From: Asparagopsis taxiformis
Taxonomy: Eukaryota > Rhodophyta > Florideophyceae > Bonnemaisoniales > Bonnemaisoniaceae
Direction of reading: 5' to 3'
Assembly (NCBI GenBank): GCA_030407315.1
Contig: JALQPE010003090.1
Span: 1-47,175 of the forward strand
Length of the DNA: 47,175 bases
Within the stretch, counting starts at the first letter, position 1, and each line of letters starts with the position of its first letter. Shown here in pieces: positions 21,762-31,740 of the stretch. The translations under genes were made by a program, and so were the position numbers. Below the pieces are notes generated by a model. It did no database searches. It was not told the DNA's origin and saw only the letters and a list, made by a program, of their open reading frames with translations.

Positions 21762-23253
21762 TTTCAAGAGGAACAGAGTTTGACCAGACTAGTCGCTCCT
21801 GGGCTTTGGTAATTCCCGCAAAGTAGTGACTGAAGATATCATTTAAAGGAAAGCAAGCGAGGGTTTCGTTTCGACCTACTTTGCACTGGTTATATTTTAC
21901 GGACACAAAGCTGGTATATGTTTCCGCATCGTCCTGCAACCAAATGAAATAGGTGCTTCACGGACATGATGCTTAGTGATCGAGGTCTACTATGATTTCC
22001 TAGAGACAGGAGCTCACACAACACCTACTCTCATTTCTGGTCAACCGCAACTTTTTTTTAAATCCGTTCATGATGTATTGTCACTGTCATTGAACTTATT
22101 ATGTTGACCAATGAGCTCGAGCATATCTGGCGGATAAAATTTCCCGATATACACATGCTCTACCGTGTAATGAAATTCTATCCCTGTAGAACGCTCTTAT
22201 GACTTGGAAAATGGTTTTGAAGCCAAAATGATAACACGTATTGTAAAATGAAGGCCTGTTTGGTGAACACGTCATCTTGAAATGTACAGTGAGTGGTACA
22301 GGCCAAAATTACGTCTTTTCAGCACATCCTGCCAGATGGCATGTTATACACACATATCTTTTCTCGTTTTCCGCTTCGACAGCCCTTGAAAGAATAGTAT
22401 CCTGACATTTACGTTACGGTGAGTTGATGATACTGCTTCGCTCCGAAAAACTGTTTTAGTTCTGGTTTGATGAGAGAGTTGTAGAGAAGTGTAATTTCCT
22501 CCCAGCTGTTGACTGATATAATTGCCAGTTTCTCTGCTTAGGTAGGAGAGCCTTATTCAGTCCAGAACTCTTGGGGACGAAAGGGGTTTCGAATGCCACT
22601 ACATCCCTGGATATCATAATCATCCTCTCTACGTCTCTGTAGACTTCAAGGAGGACATGTGAGGACGTTGAATGTGATCTATGATCACTGCGATACGATT
22701 CGTACCGTTAAATGGTGGTCCTCCAGCGAGCCTCAACAATATCAATATCATTGAAAAGCTTTCATAATATCTCTTTCGAAACACATATATCCATAGGAAT
22801 CTGATCCTATCTGTTACGAGAGCTGTTTAGAAAAAGTTTTACTCAAAATTTTTGTAAATCAGAAAAGCACCAAGTGACATAGGATCTCTCCAGCTATGGG
22901 TACAATATCAGTATCATCATACAGCTTTTCAAATTACTGAGTGGAACAAGCTATCCAAGCAGTCACTTGACAGTTTGTGGCCTTCTGGCCAATTTCAAAG
23001 AGACACATCATAGATGATATCATATCATTGATATGTGTACGTCTGACGTATGTCCTAACAGCGAAACATGACTCTGATTCATATCTGAGTCATACCTTTT
23101 CCGAGACGTTTCTGTAGAACTCCCAGAGTAAAGTGCAGGAGTGGGCATAGTGAAGCTGTATATGCTTCCAGTGCTGCGGAATGTAAGCAGAGCTCACATG
23201 ACAGGAATGCTGCTCACAGGAGACACTCTGTTGATTCTGAGCCCTTGCTCGAT
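21762..23253. promoter_or_regulatory. Central divergent intergenic region of the transposon
   Basis: A 1.49-kb AT-rich region between the starts of the two divergent genes must contain both promoters. A minus-strand frame at 21939-21751 (62 residues, ending with KAQERLVWSN) overlaps the methyltransferase start in another frame and could be an upstream exon or a chance frame. I see no strong repeats or clear TATA elements. Confidence 0.4.
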
Positions 23254-25044
23254 ATGGAATCTATTCCGATTTTCAGACTGAATACGGATGATGCCGAAGC
23301 CGCCCTATTATGTTCAAAATGTAATGATGAGCATCTCTGTGAGGAGACCAATGGAATTATGGATCGTTGTCACCGAGGTAGAATTGCCATTGGGGAGCTT
23401 TGCCAACATCTCACAGTTCCAAAAAAGAGGAAGTACGTTCATGTATCGCGAAACAAACGGAAAGATGAAGCCAAGTCAGACCTCAAGAAGAGAAGGGAAG
23501 AAATGGCGAAAGTAAGTGACATGAAAACTGTTTCTTGTTGTAAAGATGGGTGCTTCAAGAATGTTGAGCAGAGCTACCTTCACGCCCAGAAGTTGCGCAT
23601 ACTTCAAATGGATCGTATTGGCAGGAAATCTGCACTCACCTCTATGTTCAACGGAACAAGTTTCGAGTTCAGCTCAAGAAAAGTTTGCGTTCAATTCCTC
23701 AACAAAGCGTTTGGATTTTCAAGACAGTTGCGGGCTTCTGTTAAGCGTCTCCCAAGTGCTGGAGCCTCATCCTCTCTACTGGCAATTCCAAGAATGAGGA
23801 GAGGAAAAAGCCAGAAGATGCATGTAATGGAGTTTTTACATCACGCTGCTGAATACAATGCAGATAAGATGCCCGACTCGAACGAAACCCATCTACCTCA
23901 TCACCGAAAGCTGGATGTGTATATGGACTTTAGGAATGGTTTCCACGAGAGATCTTTAGACGGGGAAATAATACCACCAGCATCCTATTCATACTTCATT
24001 CGTGTCTGGAACATGTTTGCCAAGCACATAAAGGTTCGAAAAGTGAGGCGATTTTCGAAATGCGACGAGTGCGAGTTCTTACGTTCTGAGCTGGAAAAAG
24101 CTGGAGCAAACGAGCTTCGATCCGCTCCCGTTCTTCAGCGATACCGAGAGCACCACGATTTCATTGCCAGCGAGAGACTGGTATACTATTCAACAAGAAC
24201 ACGGGCAAGAAACAATCCTTCTAAAATTCTCTCTGTCATTATTGATGGAGCAGATCAAAGCGCATTCGGGCTTTCACACTTTGTGGTCAACACTAAAGCA
24301 GAAAAAGGTCACTCTATCAGAGTAAGAATGATTGGAGTTCTCGAACATGGTTCTGTAAACAAAGCGTCACTTTTCCTCATGACAGAAGAATTCGAAAACG
24401 GCGCGAATCATGTGATCGAAGCCATACACCGATTTTTATCGGATCGAGCCTCAGTAGGATTCTTACCTGATACGTTCCATATCCAGATGGATAACTGCAC
24501 TCGAGAAAATAAGAATCGGTTTACGCTTTCTTATCTAGAGTATTTGGTTATGATGGGAGTCTTTCTAGAGGTTAATGCATCGTTTTTACCAGTCGGTCAC
24601 ACGCACGAAGACATCGATCAGATGTTCTCGAGAACTGCAATACACCTCCGGCACAGGAATGCGATTACGATGGAGGAACTCGCTGCAGAGCTGAGAAACG
24701 CGTACAAACCAAAACCGAAAGTATCTCTGATGAGGCACGTAGCAAATTTTTCTGGCCTGTTGAATGAATCAAGAAGTTTAAGGAAAAACTTGTCCTCATT
24801 CTCTGCCTTCCGTTACTTCAAATTCTCCAGGAGACCGGCAGTTTCTGGGAGTGGTCCATTCCCCTTCTCCACTCAAGTGGCGGTAAAGGTGAATCACAGT
24901 CAGTCTTGGGAGTTATTCTCCCCCTCTCGTGACAGTATTCTCACTGGATTTCTTTGCTCATGTCCGAACCTTGCTAAGACACCACCAACACTTGTTCGAT
25001 CTCCCCAAACTTCCATGAAGTTACGAAACGTATTCATTCAGTAG
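23254..25044 (+). CDS. DUF7869-like RNase-H-fold (DDE-type) protein, probable transposase
   Basis: First ATG is 23254 (an in-frame TTG lies three codons upstream), giving about 596 residues. Order: Cys-containing N-terminus (LLCSKC; CCKDGCF near 94-100), a basic helical region, LPHHRKLDVYMDF, then a zinc-finger-like RRFSKCDECEFL. The core follows with spaced acidic residues expected of an RNase-H nuclease: SVIIDGADQ (D331), IQMDNCTRENKNR (D413) and VGHTHEDIDQMFSR (E452, D453, D455). I recall this layout from the eukaryotic family DUF7869 (algae, oomycetes, cnidarians); the family name is from memory. Since it is the only nuclease-like protein in the element besides the ParB domain, it is the best transposase candidate. 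Its end is damaged: coding similarity seems to continue in a second frame to 25595. Confidence 0.82.
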   Translation: MESIPIFRLNTDDAEAALLCSKCNDEHLCEETNGIMDRCHRGRIAIGELCQHLTVPKKRKYVHVSRNKRKDEAKSDLKKRREEMAKVSDMKTVSCCKDGCFKNVEQSYLHAQKLRILQMDRIGRKSALTSMFNGTSFEFSSRKVCVQFLNKAFGFSRQLRASVKRLPSAGASSSLLAIPRMRRGKSQKMHVMEFLHHAAEYNADKMPDSNETHLPHHRKLDVYMDFRNGFHERSLDGEIIPPASYSYFIRVWNMFAKHIKVRKVRRFSKCDECEFLRSELEKAGANELRSAPVLQRYREHHDFIASERLVYYSTRTRARNNPSKILSVIIDGADQSAFGLSHFVVNTKAEKGHSIRVRMIGVLEHGSVNKASLFLMTEEFENGANHVIEAIHRFLSDRASVGFLPDTFHIQMDNCTRENKNRFTLSYLEYLVMMGVFLEVNASFLPVGHTHEDIDQMFSRTAIHLRHRNAITMEELAAELRNAYKPKPKVSLMRHVANFSGLLNESRSLRKNLSSFSAFRYFKFSRRPAVSGSGPFPFSTQVAVKVNHSQSWELFSPSRDSILTGFLCSCPNLAKTPPTLVRSPQTSMKLRNVFIQ

Positions 25045-25595
25045 AGAGAATGGTTTCCAATCACTCCAAACTTACAAGTCTCATCTCTCTCAGAGATCAG
25101 ATCTATAGGGATAGAGAGGAAGCAATTCACTGGGATCTCGAAAACTGTCCAGAGTTGAACGGCCGCCACAGAGAGGATGGGCTCAATTCGGGATATGAAA
25201 GTGGAAAAAGTGAGGAGGAATCAGAACAGTTCTATGATTAAGAGTACGATGTTGGTGATTTTGTCGCTGTTAGAACAAACGATAGGAAATGTTCTTTCTG
25301 GATAGGTCAAGTCAAGGAAACTACCAGAAATGGAGAGGGACTGGTAACCCTTGTGAAACTGCATTGGTACCAGACGTACAACCCTAGGAGGGGTGGGGCT
25401 GGGTCAGCCTTCGCTCAGGATATATTCAGGGCTAAGTACACTGCCTCATTTGTAAGTGGTTATCAAGCCGAAAGGAACATCTGGACTGACAATGTTTCTG
25501 TTAACACAGTTCTAGCCAGATTTTCACGCCTCACAAAGGACAAGAGGATTCCAGTAGACGTTCAGAAGAAAATTAGATCTGGCTTGGAGCAGTAA
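24985..25595 (+). pseudogene. Out-of-frame C-terminal part of the DUF7869-like gene
   Basis: In the frame that overlaps the end of the main gene, protein-like sequence reads FHEVTKRIHSVERMVSNHSK, meets a TAA at 25239 and continues EYDVGDFVAVRTNDRKC, FWIGQV and VKLHWYQTYNP before the stop at 25593-25595. The VGDFVAV...FWIGQV...HWY pattern resembles a small barrel (BAH/chromo-like) tail. Either introns that I cannot place join it to the upstream gene, or this copy carries a frameshift and a nonsense change. The last 70 codons lie in the right inverted repeat. Confidence 0.6.
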
Positions 25596-27363
25596 TGGAG
25601 TAATGGTAAGCTCAGAGTGCAGTCGAGTCGAGCATTTCAAAATCCAAAGTTCAACGTCTACTACAGCCACCCCATTTGCTCCCTTCATCCGTCTGTTCAT
25701 TGGCCAGTATCCTATCCTCCCTCACTCCTTCAGCCACGTAGTGTGTACCTGAACTTCTGAGAAGCGGATAGTGCTCTCTTACTTCACTTTGGAGGACAGA
25801 TTATATTCGGTCGCACGTGATATATGAATAGGAGTTAGTTACGAACTCTGCAACACTGTAGATTGTGATGGAATAGTGATGGTGTTATGTACTCATCAGT
25901 TTGTGAATGATTCCAATAGCCTGTTGATTGAACTTCTCAGGGAATGATAGAGGGTTCATAGAATTGTGATTCCGCACATAATAAATTGACATACATGACA
26001 TTATTTCTCTATCTCCCTGTACAAAGCGCATATGGTCATCATATGTGACAGCCTTCATCTATATTTCGCAATCTGCAGCATTGAGGATCCTCCCGTACCC
26101 AGATTTGTGCAGCTCAATCGCTGACAATCTGGTGGAAATACACAACGGCTGGGAATCTCAGATTTAGCACGCATTAAGGTGAAAATTGCGTTCAGATGAT
26201 ACCAGCAATGTTCTGAAGCCTCCGTAGGGACTAGAAGAATTTCAGTCATACGCTATTGGTAGTCACAGTTACTTTGTCATTTTTTCGCGGAGTAGCACAG
26301 TGACCTGACTTCAGTTCTATTAATCCTAGGTGCACTTATGTATAATAGCACCAGACGCGTCTCGTGCACGTGTATCCCTGATAACCGATATGTTTCGAAA
26401 GCCACTTGATACATGGCATGAAATTGGAAACCATGAATGCAAAGTACTGGTGACTGAAGAATGGGCACGGTGCAGAGCAAATCCGTAAGAGGGAAGAACT
26501 AGGTGTTCATCAATGGGTGTATTCCATGGTAAATACGATTGAAGGCTTGTAAGGGCGAAAATGGATATAACTCGCAACTTACATATCTTGAAGCAAGCGA
26601 CACGGCAGGGCTGAATTTGCTTCGATTCCATTTGGCTCGCTGGATGATTTCAGCGTAGTATTGACTGCATCAAAAAGTGCTGAAATATCGACTAGCAAGC
26701 TTACGAGCAACGCACGCCGTCTTCACTTAGTTTCGCTGGTGTTCAGTGTTCGATACTCAGTACAGCGTAGATGATATGTATTGGCAGTTGTTCTCACTGT
26801 GCCCTGAAGTCCAGGGATTGATGATCTAATTTCGCGGATGATCTGGTTGCAATGGATGAAGAATCAGAAATTATTTGAAAAAACGTGGAAAGATCCACGT
26901 TAAAGTGCACCATCCTGTTCTGCACCCATTGGCTGACAGAATAATAACGTAATAGAGTAAATGATATCACTCATGAGTTGAGATTTACCTATCTTCCAAT
27001 ATTATCCCAGACACCGTTTCGCAACAACGGCGGGGCCAATGGGCCTCAAATGCTGGTGTCAGAGGCATTGATTAACCCTGTGACACAAGCAGCACATGTA
27101 CATTCTACAGAACAGAGAATTATTTAAATTATTAACATTCTTGATCGTCATGCTCTTCACATCTCAGTGGAAGAATGCATAGATTTTGGACGTTCCAACG
27201 CGATCTGTTTTCTTCCGTTAAAAGGGTTAAGGACTCGTTTTGCTAGAAGTAGCGTAGTAGAGGAGCTCAGAAGTAGCGCTTGATGCCCCTGACTGAGCTA
27301 AAAATATAAATTTTATTGATACTCAATTTAGGAAATTATTCTCATTAGCTCGGAAGTCGTGTT
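25384..27363 (-). repeat. Right terminal inverted repeat (about 1.98 kb)
   Basis: Reverse complement of the left arm. Its inner 210 bp (25384-25595) are the 3' end of the reading frame that continues the DUF7869-like gene, so the repeat overlaps coding sequence. The remaining 1.77 kb is AT-rich and apparently non-coding. Confidence 0.9.
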
Positions 27364-27367
27364 GTAA
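27364..27367. other. Right target-site duplication (GTAA)
   Basis: GTAA directly after the right terminus, followed by TCAAGGCGCC, the leader of retroelement B. Confidence 0.85.
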
Positions 27368-27683
27368 TCAAGGCGCCACGCGTACGCTCGCTTACTAAAC
27401 TAACTCAAACGGATGCTTGCGGACTAACGTAAACGCGCGCGCTCGCATCGGTTCCATCGACCAACTTAAATTGCACCACACTCACCCCGACTAACTTCAC
27501 AGCGCGTCCTCGCGCGAAACGTTCTTGTGCACACCTTCAGCTCTCTTCTGTCTGGTTCTCCTCTTCCAATCTTCTTCTTCTCTTCCATCCTTCTGCTTCT
27601 CTTCCATCCTTCTGTCTCCATTCCATCCTTCTTCTCCATCCCGCGCGCGTTCGCTCCGTTAACGCCACACGCGCTCGCGCTTC
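27364..27683 (+). other. Leader of retroelement B
   Basis: Homologous to the leader of element A (CGCCACGCGTACGCTCG, later CACAGCGCGTCCTCGCG). It is followed by a pyrimidine-rich TTCTTC/CATCCTTC tract and then the gag ATG. It is separated from its LTR only by the 10.5-kb insertion. Confidence 0.65.
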
Positions 27684-30601
27684 GTGATGTCGCGCGATAA
27701 TAACGCTCTGCCGAGTTGGCTTCGCGCCGGCGCTGCGCCTCGCGACGAACCGTCGACGCCCACGAACGCGTCTCCTCGCCCTGCGCGCATCGCGTTTCCT
27801 TCTCTTTCAAGCCCGGAGAGTCCCTATTACATGTCCATGGCGCAAGCATCCTCCTCCACCGTACCCGTAACCGCGAGCGGCCGTGGCGTCGTCGCGTCGT
27901 CTGACGTTGTCGCTACGGTGGATGCGACCGCGAATCCAACTTCTGCGTCCGCTGCGCGTTCTGGGAGCGGCGTCCCACTTCGTTCGGTTCCTGCGCCTGC
28001 GTCCGTTTCGCTTCCGTCGGCCGCGCAAGACGCTCCCGAGTCGATTCCGCGCGCGCGCTACGACGACCCGATCGCGTTCCGTTTCATACCACGCCCTATG
28101 CCGACGTGGGCGGAATTGGGCCGTCGCCACTTCTATCCGCAGCGCTTTCAGTGGACGCGCATCGCTGATGTATCACGCTATGCCGTGTTACCCGGCCACA
28201 AGGATGCGCAAGCGGTGTGGGACGCGCGGCGCGAATCGGCGTTGTGCGATTTGGCGGTCCCCCCGAACTTACCGTGCGACGCGTATTTTCTCGAAGACGA
28301 AGCCGACGAACGACTCGTACGCCACTTGGCCGGTTGCGCGTGATGCGTCGCGACGAATTTGCGCGAGTCGATCTATGGGCCGCGGCGCCCAGTGCGGGCT
28401 TCTTACTTGACGGCGGCGTTCCGTGGAACGACGTCGAGCACGAAGGGGAGGCGAGCGTGCCATGGTTCCTGAACGCGGATATGCGCCCGGAAGCGCGGCG
28501 CGAGTTGCGTTTGCGGCGCACGTCGGGCTACTTCGTTACGTATCGCGATATCGAATTTCGCGAGTTTCCTGATGACCGCGTCGCCGCTTTCTTCCCGCGT
28601 TACGATGCGCGCGATTGGCCGGAAGCGCCCGACTCGTTGTCGGTGCCGCTTCCCTGCGTGTTCCATTACGCGCCGTCGGTACTGCTCGGGCGCGACGTTC
28701 CGGTCGAGGCTCGTTTGTATTTCTGGGCTATCGCTCTAAACGAGTGGGTGGTGATGGTTGCCGCCGCGTGGCTTCACGTCGCTTACGTCGAGCGCCGCTT
28801 CTTGCGCTTAAACGAAAAACTGATCGCGGGAATCGAGCGCGTCGGCGTTTCGGCGATCGTGCGGGGCGGAACGTATACGGCGGCGCACCTCGAGAGTCTC
28901 CTGACGGAGCATCGCGCGTGCGCGTGGGACGAAACTCCGGTTTTCGATCTCGCGCCTGGCATGGACTTCAAGGAGGGCGGGCAATGGTTGCCCTGGAGCG
29001 CGGAGCGCGGCGTCGTCGACTGGGCGCATGGTTCGCTTGGCGTTCACCGGCATACTGAAATTCCACATCTCCTTCTCAAGTCGCCGCGCAATCCGTCGCG
29101 CGACGCGTTTGCGAATTTAGAAGCGCGCGATGTCGTTACCGTTGATGCCGTGTTATCCGCGCTATCAACTAACGAACTGCACGTTATGCGCGCGACCGAT
29201 TCGCGCGAGTATGCGCAGTACCTTGGCATGGCGGCGTTGTTGGCGATCGAGCGTCGGCGCTTCCGAGACGGCCGGTATTCTCTTTTCTCCGAGCCGCCGC
29301 GCGCTCCTATCGACGTCGAGCGACTCGACGCGGCGCTGCGCGCGGAGTACATGAAGGTTTACAACGAGTTGCAGGCCTTGAAAGCGGCGTCTTCCGGCCA
29401 CGGCGGGGCTGCGGTCAGCAGCGCGGCGAAGAGCGGCGCGGGTGACGATGCTGCTGCGGGCAGCCGCACGGGCGCAGGCGATGCAACGGCTGATAACGTG
29501 GCGGCAGGTGACGTGGCGACCGCTGTCAACGAGACGGGTGCTGTTTTGGCCGAATCAGACGCGAACGTGTTGCGGGGCCAGCTTGCCGCCGCCGAAAAGG
29601 GCCGGGAAGAGGCGTTGGCGCGCGTGTCGTTGCTCGAAGGAGCTCGCGACGACGCTTTGGCGCGAATGGCCTCCGCCGTGGAGGACCGCAGCGAAGCGCT
29701 GGCGCGTCTGGCGTCGGTCGAGCAGAGCCGTGACGAGGCGGTGGCGCGGGTGACGACGATTGCGCAAGCGCGCGACGACGCTGCGGCGCGCCTTACCAAA
29801 GCGAACGCAACGCGCGACGAAGCGGTGAGTCTCGTGCACGAGGCTGAAAAGACACTTAAGGACGCGGCTGGACGCGAGGCGACGTTAGAGCGCAAGGCCG
29901 GGGAAGATGCGACGCGGATCGAGCGGATGCACAAGGACATCGGCGACCTGCAAGAACGCGTGGCGAATTACGAACGGGCTGCCAGCGGCAATCGTGCGAT
30001 GATCACGACCCTCCAAGAACGTTGCGAGGCTGCTACTTCGGCGCAGGAACGGGCGGAACGTGCGCTTGGCGATGTCGAAGCGAATCTCGCGGGCGAACGT
30101 CAACGGGGCGCGGAGCGGGTTGCTGCGGTGCGTCGGGTGTATACTGCGCGTGAACGGGAGACCGTTCGTAGGATCCAGGATACGATCGAACGCACGCATC
30201 GCCTCGGCACGACGCTGAACGATATCGTTGGCTTAGTGCAGCGGTCACCCGAAACGTCCGCGGCGGGGGTGGTGTCTAACAGCGAGACACAGTCGGTCAG
30301 CGGTCTTAACGAGGGAGCGGAAGGGGAAGGTGATGCGTCAGTCGCGGTGGGAAGCGACGAGGCCGGTCGCGGAGGTGCGCGTCCAACGACTCGCACTCGC
30401 GCGGCGGCCGCAGCGGCTGCACGTCCCGGCGTTCCTCCCTTGCGCCTCGGCGTGCAAGACGGGCGCGTCGTGCGCGTGCTGAACTCCGAGCGACGACGCA
30501 ATCACCAAGCAGACACGGCTTCAAGTCGTGCTCGCACGCGCGGCGCAACGGGCAGTTCTTCGAGCCGACGCACGCGCCGCGAGGATAACGCACGTGAGTG
30601 A
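27684..30601 (+). CDS. gag-like coiled-coil protein of retroelement B (one frameshift)
   Basis: Starts at ATG 27684 (MSRDNNALPSWLRAG). The frame ends at 28343, but the homologous protein resumes in a second frame open to 30601. Aligned with element A, B lacks one base near 28330, so the shift is a mutation or a base error, not a programmed site. Full length would be about 970 residues. Parts: a Ser/Ala/Pro-rich N-terminus; a conserved globular region (YFVTYRD, FPRYDARDWPEAPDSLS, HYAPSVLLGRDVPVEARLYF); then from about 29560 to 30240 a long Ala/Arg/Glu coiled coil with repeated RDEALAR-type units; and a Gly/Arg-rich basic tail (TRTRAAAAAAARPG) suited to nucleic-acid binding. No CCHC knuckle, protease or reverse transcriptase follows, so B looks gag-only or truncated. 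Gag identity rests on its place after LTR and leader. Confidence 0.65.
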
Positions 30602-31010
30602 GCTTCTTCGTCCACATCCGGGCTAGCCGGTAGTCCATTCTACTCCCTTGATTAAACCTCTTGTGTTTTGTTAACTTCGCCTTGGCCATCCTTCCTTTCC
30701 TACGCGCGGCGCGAATTGCGTTTGCGGCGCATGCGTAGGCGCGACGGTGTACCGCGCGCGACTGCGGCTGCGTCCAGCGGCTCCTCGGAGTGCCGTGCGG
30801 ACGTCCGGTCGGGGAGCTACTAGCCACAGTTCGGTGCGAGTTTCGTCGCGCGAGTCGCCGCTTGAAGCAGTGTTTGCCCAGTGACCGCGTCGACGCTCGG
30901 GATTCGCGAGCGACGCGGTTGGGGTCGCGTAGGGCGAGGCGGGAGAGAGGGGGTTAGAGCTGCTGGCCGGTAGGCATATAGACCGGGCGCGTTCTCTTCG
31001 TGCTTATCGT
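30602..31010. other. GC-rich stretch after gag, no supported gene
   Basis: No pol-like sequence follows gag on the plus strand. A minus-strand open frame (31446-30820) passes through here and the minisatellite. It lacks an ATG at its start, is low in complexity, and I do not call it a gene. Confidence 0.35.
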
Positions 31011-31205
31011 CGCGCGTTCGTCGCGTTTTCGTTCGCTTTTTCGCTTCGCGTTTTGTCGCGTTTCGTCGCGTTTCGTTCGCGCTTCGTCTCGTTTCGTTCG
31101 CGCTTCGTCTAGTTTCGTTCGCGCTTCGTCGCGTCTCGTTCGCGCTTCGTCGCGTCTCGTTCGCGCTTCGTCCGCGCTTCGTTCGCGCTTCGTCGCGTCT
31201 CGGGG
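31011..31205 (+). repeat. Minisatellite, about 21-bp units
   Basis: Tandem units of the type GTTTCGTTCGCGCTTCGTCT repeat about nine times with variation. On the minus strand the 21-nt period encodes a seven-residue repeat (RRSANET), which explains the long open frame there. Confidence 0.85.
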
Positions 31206-31740
31206 GCTGGGTTTCTAATGCTCTGGTTTTTAGCGAGCGTCTAGGTGGGTTCCCGCCCCCGGAGGTTTGGGGTTTGCCATGGCCTTCCTGGACGAAGAGG
31301 ACGGGCGTGTGGGTGGCATCCCCCTTTCCAGCGGAGGCTTTCGCTTGCTGGTATTCTGCGTCGTTCCCTGCCACCCGTATGGTTCGTCGCGTGCGCGCGT
31401 ATGTGAACAGCCAATCCGGGGGTGCCATCAGGAAGCATCTCGCCACGGCGTCGGGGCAGATCGGCGCCGTCCATTTTTGGCCTGCCCCGGCCTCGGCTCG
31501 TTTTTCGGCCTATAATCTTCCAGCCCCGTAAATGGCCATGCTGTATGGGCCAGTCCCTCCCCCGCAACGACCAACCCGGTGTGCGCGCCTCCCTTTTTCG
31601 CGCGTAATTGCGCTGTCGGGCGTGCCCACTCCTGGGGATTCTGGCGTTGTCGGCATGGGGGATGGGAAGCGAACGGCACATGGACTCCCGGCTTCGGTTG
31701 CCGCTTGGGTTCGTGCAGGAGCGGAAGACGGACGGTGGAA
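31206..31740. other. GC-rich spacer
   Basis: Between two tandem arrays. Minus-strand frames such as one containing RTIRVAGNDAEYQQAKASAG look somewhat protein-like but have no motif I recognise. It may be the 3' non-coding region of the minus-strand gypsy fragment at 32427-33193. Confidence 0.3.

Larger units (their letters stand above)
16832..27363. mobile_element. 10.5-kb DNA transposon with 2-kb inverted repeats, DDE-type protein and ParB-methyltransferase
   Basis: The element starts AACACGACTTCCGAG at 16832 and ends with the exact reverse complement at 27363, flanked on both sides by GTAA (16828-16831 and 27364-27367). The arms are about 1.98 kb. Inside are two divergent genes: a ParB-like/DNA methyltransferase fusion on the minus strand and a DUF7869-like RNase-H-fold protein on the plus strand. 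Neither belongs to Polinton/Maverick (no polymerase B, packaging or retroviral-type integrase; 6-bp duplications expected), Helitron, hAT or Tc1 elements. The clean duplication and near-identical arms indicate a recent, transposase-mediated insertion. The 3' end of the plus-strand gene carries a frame change and a stop, so this copy may no longer be autonomous. Confidence 0.88.

Noticed and set aside
16832..27363. Polinton/Maverick or virophage-like element, suggested by size and long inverted repeats
   Set aside because: No DNA polymerase B, capsid, ATPase, protease or retroviral-type integrase is encoded, and the target duplication is 4 bp, not 6.
28217..28343. Programmed ribosomal frameshift in element B gag
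   Set aside because: The homologous gag in element A has one extra base here and reads through in one frame, so a one-base deletion in B is the simpler explanation.
30820..31446. 208-residue minus-strand protein with RRSANET repeats
   Set aside because: Starts without ATG and its middle is a translated minisatellite; protein nature cannot be shown.
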